A stretch of DNA of 5,495 nt from Halobacteriovoraceae bacterium. GTDB lineage: Bacteria; Bdellovibrionota; Bacteriovoracia; Bacteriovoracales; Bacteriovoracaceae. Below the pieces are notes generated by a model that saw only the letters and a list, made by a program, of their open reading frames with translations, was not told where the DNA came from and did no database searches. Below are positions 1 to 5,495 of the stretch, in pieces (the first letter of the stretch is position 1; the number at the start of each line of letters is the position of its first letter). The DNA is taken from positions 1 to 5,495 of the forward strand of contig JABJPQ010000141.1 of assembly GCA_018663815.1 (NCBI GenBank), written 5' to 3'. A program made the translations under genes and the position numbers.

Positions 1-688
1 AAAAAAATGATCCAAAAACACCAATTAAAATGAGTTCCAGACTCACCGGAGTCGCTGATCCCGACAGAATTTCCGGTAATTTAAAAAGAATACTCCCCAG
101 AATAACTGGAAGCGAAAGAAGAAAAGAAAAGCGACTTGCCTCTAAACGATTCATACCCAAAAAGCGGGAAGTTGTTAATGTAATACCAGAGCGGCTAACA
201 CCAGGAAAAATGGCTAAGCTTTGAGAAAGACCTATGAGGATAGATTTTTTAAATCCCTTTACCTGGGTTAAATCAAGGTCTCCCCTATTTTTTCGATCCG
301 CGATATACATTAAGATTCCAAAGAAAATAAAATTAAAACCAATAAAAAGAGGACTTCGCCCATAAGTAAGTGCAGTTTTTTTAATAATTAAAATGAGAAT
401 AAATGAAAAGAAAGTTGAAATTAAAAAATTCTGGCAAAACACAGTATCTTTTAAATTTCGATCCATAATAATTTTTTTAGTCTCGAGGATTAACCGCAAG
501 ACTTCTTGATGAAAATAAAGGATTACCGCAATAGCAGTTCCTAGGTGCATCATTAAATCAAACAAAACCCCTGGGTCTTGTAATTTAAAAAAATATGGTA
601 TCAAAGCTAAATGGCCGCTTGAGCTTACAGGTAAGAACTCAGTTACACCTTGAATAAAGCCATAAAACATGGCCCAATAAATATCCAT
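1..688 (-). CDS. uppP: Undecaprenyl-diphosphatase UppP (BacA family), 3' end cut by window edge
   Basis: Integral membrane enzyme that dephosphorylates undecaprenyl diphosphate to undecaprenyl phosphate, recycling the lipid carrier for peptidoglycan and other envelope polymers; overexpression in other bacteria gives bacitracin resistance. Seen here: 229 codons read from ATG 688-686 to the left edge with no stop. The family usually has about 265-275 residues, so roughly 40 C-terminal residues lie outside. Both family signatures are present: QGVTEFLPVSSSGHL (residues 13-27; Q13 and E17 of the (E/Q)xxxE motif, H26) and PGVSRSGIT (162-170). By alignment from memory with E. coli BacA, E17, H26 and R166 match the essential E21, H30 and R174. 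Hydrophobic segments recur throughout (about 46-60, 87-103, 113-130, 187-202, 216-229). The start lies 2 bases after the TAA of the upstream gene and has no strong Shine-Dalgarno, so translational coupling is likely. Function is secure from the motifs; the end is not visible. Confidence 0.96.
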   Translation of the reverse strand, partial: MDIYWAMFYGFIQGVTEFLPVSSSGHLALIPYFFKLQDPGVLFDLMMHLGTAIAVILYFHQEVLRLILETKKIIMDRNLKDTVFCQNFLISTFFSFILILIIKKTALTYGRSPLFIGFNFIFFGILMYIADRKNRGDLDLTQVKGFKKSILIGLSQSLAIFPGVSRSGITLTTSRFLGMNRLEASRFSFLLSLPVILGSILFKLPEILSGSATPVSLELILIGVFGSFF

Positions 689-690
689 AA

Positions 691-2976
691 TTATACCGTT
701 ACTGTTTTGCGTATATTAAAAAATTTAAAATTACGTTTTTCAAGAGCATTAAGAATTTCGGAAAGATTTAAATAAAGCTTCTTATTCTTCAACCTATTCT
801 CCTCAAGAACTCTTTTTAGCTTATTAATATTTGTCATAAGAGTTATTATATTTTTTTCGTTATTTTTTTCTAGCATGACCTTTCCAACTAAGTAGTATCG
901 TTCATAAATCGTTTGTGCTAACTGGTAATTTTCAAAAGAGATGTCTTTTTTAAATCCTTGCATAAAAAGATCGGCGTTATCCATCTTTGCTGTTGATTTA
1001 CCAGCGCTAAACTCAACACTACGGACATGTGGCCCCCACTTGGCAGAGTGAATATTTTGAGAAGTGCGATAGACATACCCTGGAGATGAGCTCAGAGGTA
1101 TAAATGAGTACCACGTCGACTTACCTCTTTGATGAGTAAAGAGAGCCCCTTCTTTATTTCCAAACTTACCTGTTTGAATATTTTGGATTTTATCTTCCAC
1201 TAAACGCTCAACTTTTTCACGAAAATCACGAAACCCCATGAGCATAGGACCTTGCTCCATAACAAAAGAGTAAAGGTTATCAAAGTCTAGCGAAAAAGTG
1301 GCACTAAGAAGATTCTTTGTTTCTAGCGCAAGCTGTTTATTTTCTAGTTTTGTTTTCTTTTTAAAATTTTTATTTTCTAAAGAGACATCATTAACAAATG
1401 CGTAAATTTCGGGTTGGAAAATCTCACTTAATAAATTAAAACGAACAAAATCTTTAAATAGTGAAAGTGTAGAAAACTTTTTTATGACCTTTAACTCAAT
1501 CAAATCACCTGTGTCTTTATTGACTAAAACTATTCCAAACTTTAGAAGGCGTTTCTTATTTTCAATTTCAATTTGAAAAGCGGGTAAACTTATCATTGAT
1601 CCTGACAGGTCATAATTCATATTTAAAAGGCTAGAGTGAACCTTATTTGAATAACTCCAAGGTTTTAGCTTTCTACTGACTTCAGTAACCGGAATCTTTG
1701 GCAAAATCTCTAAACCTTTTACAATGGGAGAGACTAAATAAGAAAAGGTAAACAAGGGCAGAACAAAGATGGTCAATAATATTGAATTGAAAAGACTTGG
1801 GTTATACAAGTGAGTTTTTGTTAGCACTTCCTTAAGTGATCTTTTTGAAATGAGGGTTGGTAAATCAAAGACTAAAAAAGGAGTTGTGAAAAAGCCAATA
1901 AGCTCCCTAAAGACTCCCAAAAACCTCTTTTTTAAGCCGGTGCCAAAACTTTTCATTCCCAAAAGAGCTCCCCCCACAGAAACACCCAATAAAAAAGTCC
2001 CTACGACTCGAAAAGTAAAGAGTAAAAGAAAAAAAGCAACAAAGTCATAGATTTGGTCTATAGATTTTAGTTGTGGGAAATTTTTATTTAATATTTCTTC
2101 AATCAAAGGATGAACAAATTCCAAGTAAGGGGCTTCAACAAAGCTTAGGAAGACTTTAGGTACTTCATCGTAAATAAACTGAAAATCAGTAAAGACGTAA
2201 AAAACATTTAAAATGGTGAGGCAAACTAAAGCATCTACCACAAGTGCTAGCAACCTAAATAAGACATGACTCGCGTTACTTGGCCGTTTATTCTTTTTAC
2301 TATCGACTAACTTCTTCTTTGGACTTGAAAGTGATCTTGACTTTCGCTTCCCAACTTTAGAATTTTCGTAGGCTTTTAAGACCTCTGAGTCTAGTTCAAC
2401 TTGCTCCACATCAGAACTATTTAAGTCAACGATCTCTTCTTGTTCTTGCTCAAAAAAACGAGTTATATCCTCTTGAGCTTCAGCAGCATCATCTGCTTGG
2501 GTGTCAACTTCTTGTTGAGTGCTTTGCTCATTACCCTCACCAGCTGAACCTGCCAGCAAATGATCAACATCAATCGATTGAGTTGCAGCCTTAAGCTCTA
2601 CTTCACTTGGATCGTCCTTACTTACAGCGTCTTCAGCCTCTGTCAAAGCTTCCAGCGAAGGTGTCTCAATAAATTCAACTCGTACACTCAACTTACCAAT
2701 CAGAATCTTATCATTCTCACCTAAAATAAAAGTTCGTCCAGGCTCTAAACGTTTTTTATTAATAAACGTTCCAGCAATGCTTGAGTGATCCATTAAACAA
2801 ATTGTTTTGTTATTATTAATAAAAGTACAATGCCTAGGAGATAAGCTCTCATCTTCAATAATGAGCTCCCCTATCTCAGAGCCGACTGTAACCTTGGTAC
2901 TAATTTTTTCAACCAGACCATCTTCAAGGTCTGGAAAGACAAGTTGTGCTTCAAGCTTTATTGGTTCTGACTGCAA
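691..2976 (-). CDS. FHA-RDD membrane protein with uncharacterised C-terminal region
   Basis: A 761-residue membrane protein of unknown exact role. Domain order: FHA fold about 29-103 (VGSEIGELI, LSPRH 45-49, DHSSIAGTFIN 63-73); acidic, Gln-rich linker about 104-205; basic patch about 207-231; RDD-type membrane domain about 237-390, with R241 and D248 in the first membrane helix (RLLALVVDAL), a second helix about 311-334 followed by the Gly-rich segment GVSVGGALLGMKSFG, a third hydrophobic stretch about 352-372, and the closing motif KRSLKEVLTKT (378-388). A fourth helix lies about 396-418, then a Lys-rich region to 761 that I cannot assign. FHA domains usually bind phosphothreonine peptides; RDD domains are membrane modules, some reported as Na+/H+ antiporters. 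The basic patch before helix 1 suggests a cytoplasmic N terminus; four helices would put the C terminus inside too. The start is TTG: an in-frame TGA lies 9 bases upstream and a GAGGA site is well placed. First gene of an operon with uppP. Domain calls are by eye: FHA very likely, RDD likely. Confidence 0.88.
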   Translation of the reverse strand: MQSEPIKLEAQLVFPDLEDGLVEKISTKVTVGSEIGELIIEDESLSPRHCTFINNNKTICLMDHSSIAGTFINKKRLEPGRTFILGENDKILIGKLSVRVEFIETPSLEALTEAEDAVSKDDPSEVELKAATQSIDVDHLLAGSAGEGNEQSTQQEVDTQADDAAEAQEDITRFFEQEQEEIVDLNSSDVEQVELDSEVLKAYENSKVGKRKSRSLSSPKKKLVDSKKNKRPSNASHVLFRLLALVVDALVCLTILNVFYVFTDFQFIYDEVPKVFLSFVEAPYLEFVHPLIEEILNKNFPQLKSIDQIYDFVAFFLLLFTFRVVGTFLLGVSVGGALLGMKSFGTGLKKRFLGVFRELIGFFTTPFLVFDLPTLISKRSLKEVLTKTHLYNPSLFNSILLTIFVLPLFTFSYLVSPIVKGLEILPKIPVTEVSRKLKPWSYSNKVHSSLLNMNYDLSGSMISLPAFQIEIENKKRLLKFGIVLVNKDTGDLIELKVIKKFSTLSLFKDFVRFNLLSEIFQPEIYAFVNDVSLENKNFKKKTKLENKQLALETKNLLSATFSLDFDNLYSFVMEQGPMLMGFRDFREKVERLVEDKIQNIQTGKFGNKEGALFTHQRGKSTWYSFIPLSSSPGYVYRTSQNIHSAKWGPHVRSVEFSAGKSTAKMDNADLFMQGFKKDISFENYQLAQTIYERYYLVGKVMLEKNNEKNIITLMTNINKLKRVLEENRLKNKKLYLNLSEILNALEKRNFKFFNIRKTVTV

Positions 2977-2982
2977 AAATTT

Positions 2983-2987
2983 TCCTC
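2983..2987 (-). promoter_or_regulatory. Shine-Dalgarno site that fixes a TTG start
   Basis: GAGGA on the minus strand ends 6 bases before the TTG at 2976-2974. An in-frame TGA (2987-2985) overlaps this site, so the reading frame cannot extend further upstream. A nearby ATG (2990-2988) is in another frame. The first ATG inside the frame is codon 62, in the middle of the FHA domain, so the TTG start is well supported. Confidence 0.8.
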
Positions 2988-3000
2988 ATTATTGCCCATT

Positions 3001-3014
3001 AAAATGGCCATTTT
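3001..3014. repeat. Perfect 14-bp palindrome in the FHA-RDD gene leader
   Basis: AAAATGGCCATTTT reads the same on both strands. It lies about 14 bases upstream of the Shine-Dalgarno site of the FHA-RDD gene and downstream of its candidate promoter. With no loop bases it would not make a good RNA hairpin, so a DNA-binding dyad is the more natural reading if it is functional. A palindrome of this size in AT-rich DNA can occur by chance. A second, imperfect dyad (TAACTAGCTGTTA, 3016-3028) lies next to it. Confidence 0.4.
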
Positions 3015-3060
3015 CTAACTAGCTGTTATTTTAACTTCATGCCTGACGAGACAAAAAAAC

Positions 3061-3089
3061 ACTATAATTTCCTATATTTAGTGTATCTA
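3061..3089 (-). promoter_or_regulatory. Candidate sigma70-type promoter for the FHA-RDD/uppP operon
   Basis: On the minus strand, TAGATA (3089-3084; 4 of 6 matches to TTGACA) and TATAGT (3066-3061; 5 of 6 to TATAAT) are separated by 17 bases. Transcription would start near 3054, giving a leader of about 80 bases before the TTG start. An inverted repeat ACACTA/TAGTGT (3059-3064 and 3079-3084) overlaps the -10 box and touches the -35 box. An overlapping alternative, TTGTGT-17-TATAGG, also exists in this AT-rich stretch, so the exact promoter is uncertain. Confidence 0.4.
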
Positions 3090-3133
3090 AACCACACAAT
3101 ATGCCAAGCCCCCAATCAAAAAAGGAGTCTTAT

Positions 3134-3162
3134 TTGGAGTAAAACACTAAGGATTCTATACT
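3134..3162 (+). promoter_or_regulatory. Candidate sigma70-type promoter for the exported-protein gene
   Basis: TTGGAG (3134-3139; matches the TTG of the -35 consensus) and TATACT (3157-3162; 5 of 6 to TATAAT) are separated by exactly 17 bases. Transcription would start around 3168-3170, leaving a leader of about 80 bases before the ATG at 3250. This is the best-spaced pair I see on the plus strand of this gap, but the -35 box is weak. Confidence 0.45.
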
Positions 3163-3180
3163 ATTAGCTAAGAAACTTAA

Positions 3181-3222
3181 TAACTTTATTTAATTATCAA
3201 AGGCTTAGAGCCGATAAAGTTA
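3181..3222 (+). promoter_or_regulatory. Potential stem-loop in the 5' leader of the exported-protein gene
   Basis: TAACTTTAT (3181-3189) and ATAAAGTTA (3214-3222) are perfect 9-base inverted repeats. Within the 24-base interval, GGCT (3202-3205) and AGCC (3209-3212) can form a second 4-base-pair hairpin with a 3-base loop. The element lies between the candidate promoter and the Shine-Dalgarno site, so it would be part of the leader RNA. It is not followed by a U-tract, so it does not look like an intrinsic terminator. The outer stem is mostly A-U and only moderately stable. It matches no riboswitch or known leader that I recognise. Confidence 0.4.
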
Positions 3223-3237
3223 ATGAAATAAAGCAAT

Positions 3238-3242
3238 AAAGG
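3238..3242 (+). promoter_or_regulatory. Shine-Dalgarno site of the exported-protein gene
   Basis: AAAGG ends 7 bases before the ATG at 3250. An in-frame TAA at 3229-3231 rules out a longer N terminus, and the ATG opens directly into a good signal peptide. Start site and ribosome binding site therefore support each other. Confidence 0.75.
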
Positions 3243-3249
3243 TAATTCT

Positions 3250-5495
3250 ATGCTTAAGACTATTTTTAAAAAATTTTTCAGCACCTCTACTCTCATTATT
3301 AGTTTTCAACTATGTTTTTCTCCACTTGTGTTTGCACAAGCGCAAGATGGAATGAGTAATAGCGAAACGAAATGGAATAAAGTTGCAACTGGCTTTTCTA
3401 TAGGCGCAACAGTATTTAATTCTGCCGTAGCACAGGTGACCCAAGCTGAGAAGCAACAAAGAGCAGCTGCTTATCAACAAGAGCTAGGAGCGACACTTGA
3501 ACTAAGACCTGTTGATCAAAATCAAGTTCCTCCTGTTTTCAGTGGATGTTTTGTTTTACCGGCCAAAGGAAATCGTCTCTCCCAAGCTAAAATGTGTAAT
3601 GCAAAAACGTTGCAAGAAGTTGATGCCGGCTACGCTGATGCCATGATATCAATTGCCGAATCAAATAAAAATGTTGTTGATAATTATCTTACCAAAGGGA
3701 ATGAAAGATTTACCACCCAAGGGAAAGGCTGTTATGAAAAGAAGCTAGAAGACTTCAATGCAAGACTACTGGCCAGAGAAGAAGAACTTAATAAGTACCG
3801 AGAAAAATTAAAAGCTTTAATGGATAATTTTGAACTTGCAGCTAAAAATGATCTCGAAGGAATCAAACAAACAAGTGCTCTTTTAAACGGTGGCACAAAA
3901 GATAATAATTATTTAAAAGATTTTAAATTTGAAACTGTTTTTTTAGGCAATGATGCAAATAGTGCTTGTGGCTCTACTTTTAGCGCTGCTGAATTTGCAC
4001 GTACTGGTGCTCAAAAAAATGGAGGAGGACTTCGCGGTATTGAAAAAATGCTTTTTGAAAAGATGAACAAACCATCTAACAATAGTATGTCTGCGGCAGA
4101 AGTGCTCACAAAGTCCAATCAATTAAGTAAAGAAGTTGACGAGATTGCTAACAAGATGTCCGATCATATGAAAAATCGTAATTCAGCCGAAGTAAGTGTT
4201 GATGATATTTCTTTTAGCGGTCGCCTCTTATCCAAAGATAATAAAGCACTTAACCGAGTGGTTAAAAATTTTAACTCAGAATTAAAAAATAAGATTGGTG
4301 ACTTGGAGAGCTCAACAAAGTTTTCTACAATTAGCGGCTCAAATCCAATTGCAGCCCAGGTTAAAGCAGGTAATATAGACTCACAGGATTTAGAAAAAAA
4401 GCTTACTCGTTTTAATCAACAATCAAGAAAGTCTTGCCTTGACTCAATCATCAAAAGCAACTTCACATCAAAGGAAAATTTTGCAAAAAGCTTTAAAAAT
4501 CCTAGCATTTCGAAGGGATTAAGCCGTGATGCAGATAATATTCTCACAACAAGTATTCTGTCATATTGGAACTCTACAGATGATATTAACGACCTAGTTA
4601 CAAAGATAAAAAAGACTGAATCCAAAGGGATGAATCATTTATACAGGATGACTACTGGAAAAAGTTTTAAATTTGATAATAATAAAACAATTAATGCATC
4701 GACACCGATGCGGGCATCCCAATTGCTCGGAATTCTTGTTTCAAATTGTAATTCTGATTTTGAAAACAAAGACTCCGGCAATGGATATTCTAATAGCGAT
4801 ATTGCAAACAATATTAGAACCTATGCCAATCAACAACGTCAAATAAAAAAAATCGCCTCATATAATCTGGCAAAACATATTAAAGATGAAATGAAATCAT
4901 GCCCATCAGATACCACTACTGGGGTGGCAGCTCTAAGCTGTAGTAACGCACTTAATTCCAATGATCAAAACTTTTGTGTCAGAACGGCTACTCGTTGTGC
5001 AACGAATATGAGTGCTTGTTATAAAAAAGCCACTGAGCAGATTAAAACCGTACGTGGTAATCAAGATGCCCTTATTCAAAAGTACAATACCAATGTTGAA
5101 GGGTTTAAAACAAATATGAAAAAAGAGTTACTCGCTCTTAATAATTATATCGAAAATCAAGCCAGAACATTTGATAGTCAACTTAACGTCGGTTCTGTTT
5201 TTAAAGTTCCAGCAGCGGATTTTGGTTTGGCCAAACAATCCTTTATCGTTGATAAAAAAGAAGGCATAGGTGAAGATCTTAAAATCCAAGACCCTAAAAC
5301 ATACTTAACCAACGCTCTGGTTGACATCGGCAAGATGGAAGCAGCAATGAAAAAACAACGTCACGAATACATGGGGGCCAGTGGTCAGGATGGAAAGTTA
5401 GGTATAATTAAAAAAGAATACCTTGCTAACTATGCCAAAGAAAAAGCTTATTGGGCAACAATTATAGCTGACTGCCAAGGAAGAAAACAACAAGT
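3250..5495 (+). CDS. Large Sec-exported protein of unknown function, 3' end cut by window edge
   Basis: The frame is open for 748 codons from ATG 3250 to the right edge, so the full protein is longer. I do not recognise a family. Residues 1-29 form a Sec signal peptide: basic start (K3, K7, K8), hydrophobic core about 9-28, and likely cleavage by signal peptidase I after VFA (27-29). There is no lipobox at the cut site and no later membrane helix in the visible part, so a periplasmic, outer-membrane-associated or secreted location is likely. The mature part is rich in Lys, Asn, Ser, Ala and Gln. Residues about 160-207 look like a coiled coil (LEDFNARLLAREEELNKYRE). Other stretches (about 60-80, 285-310, 525-550, 590-640, 690-735) also look helical. 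The visible mature sequence has 12 cysteines (100, 116, 161, 240, 396, 500, 551, 564, 576, 583, 590, 742), suggesting disulfides. It is transcribed divergently from the FHA-RDD operon with its own promoter and ribosome binding site. No catalytic motif is seen; a structural or surface role is possible but unproven. Confidence 0.88.
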   Translation, partial: MLKTIFKKFFSTSTLIISFQLCFSPLVFAQAQDGMSNSETKWNKVATGFSIGATVFNSAVAQVTQAEKQQRAAAYQQELGATLELRPVDQNQVPPVFSGCFVLPAKGNRLSQAKMCNAKTLQEVDAGYADAMISIAESNKNVVDNYLTKGNERFTTQGKGCYEKKLEDFNARLLAREEELNKYREKLKALMDNFELAAKNDLEGIKQTSALLNGGTKDNNYLKDFKFETVFLGNDANSACGSTFSAAEFARTGAQKNGGGLRGIEKMLFEKMNKPSNNSMSAAEVLTKSNQLSKEVDEIANKMSDHMKNRNSAEVSVDDISFSGRLLSKDNKALNRVVKNFNSELKNKIGDLESSTKFSTISGSNPIAAQVKAGNIDSQDLEKKLTRFNQQSRKSCLDSIIKSNFTSKENFAKSFKNPSISKGLSRDADNILTTSILSYWNSTDDINDLVTKIKKTESKGMNHLYRMTTGKSFKFDNNKTINASTPMRASQLLGILVSNCNSDFENKDSGNGYSNSDIANNIRTYANQQRQIKKIASYNLAKHIKDEMKSCPSDTTTGVAALSCSNALNSNDQNFCVRTATRCATNMSACYKKATEQIKTVRGNQDALIQKYNTNVEGFKTNMKKELLALNNYIENQARTFDSQLNVGSVFKVPAADFGLAKQSFIVDKKEGIGEDLKIQDPKTYLTNALVDIGKMEAAMKKQRHEYMGASGQDGKLGIIKKEYLANYAKEKAYWATIIADCQGRKQQ

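Noticed and set aside
30..224. Plus-strand open frame of 64 codons
   Set aside because: It lies antisense to the conserved catalytic C-terminal half of uppP, has no Shine-Dalgarno and resembles no protein I know.
1850..2050. Plus-strand open frame of 66 codons, very Lys-rich
   Set aside because: It is antisense to the RDD membrane region; complementing Phe/Leu-rich codons naturally gives Lys-rich frames. No ribosome binding site of note.
2807..3022. Plus-strand open frame of 71 codons
   Set aside because: It is antisense to the FHA domain and leader of the FHA-RDD gene, with Ser-rich composition typical of a shadow frame.
3124..3140. Direct repeat GGAGT at 3124-3128 and 3136-3140
   Set aside because: Five bases repeated twice is too short to distinguish from chance, and the second copy overlaps the candidate -35 box.
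3181..3222. Intrinsic terminator between the divergent genes
   Set aside because: The inverted repeat has no following U-tract on either strand, and both flanking genes are transcribed away from this region, so no terminator is needed here.
3223..3231. Start-stop mini-frame ATG AAA TAA in the leader of the exported-protein gene
   Set aside because: There is no Shine-Dalgarno before it, and such a short frame is expected by chance in AT-rich DNA.
4416..4625. Minus-strand open frame of 69 codons
   Set aside because: It is antisense to the exported-protein gene, which is open across the whole stretch, and it has no supporting signals.

Overview
The window is AT-rich and densely coded, and looks like a Gram-negative bacterium with a cell envelope that takes Sec-exported proteins. 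The AT-rich codon use, the Lys/Asn/Ser-rich proteins, the very large exported protein of unknown function and the FHA-RDD membrane protein remind me of the Bdellovibrionota (Bacteriovorax/Halobacteriovorax-like predators). That assignment is an impression, not something the sequence proves. I see no rRNA, tRNA, CRISPR array, insertion sequence or phage marker.

Layout: two minus-strand genes fill the left half. Nearest the left edge is uppP (undecaprenyl-diphosphatase), whose 3' end lies outside the window. Two bases upstream of it ends a 761-codon gene for a membrane protein. That protein has an N-terminal FHA domain, a long acidic linker, a short basic patch, an RDD-type membrane domain and a C-terminal region of about 340 residues that I cannot assign. 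The two genes almost certainly share a transcript. A 273-base intergenic region (2977-3249) then separates them from a divergent plus-strand gene that starts at 3250 and runs off the right edge. It has at least 748 codons and encodes a Sec-exported, cysteine-containing, coiled-coil-prone protein that I do not recognise.

The intergenic region holds a plausible sigma70-type promoter in each direction, Shine-Dalgarno sites for both divergent genes, two adjacent small dyads in the leader of the left operon, and a potential stem-loop in the leader of the right gene.

How they may work together: UppP regenerates undecaprenyl phosphate, the lipid carrier for peptidoglycan and other surface polymers. 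Its tight coupling to an FHA-RDD membrane protein suggests an envelope-related job for the latter, perhaps with a regulatory input, but this is inference from position. Nothing in the sequence ties the divergent exported protein to the same process beyond the shared intergenic region.
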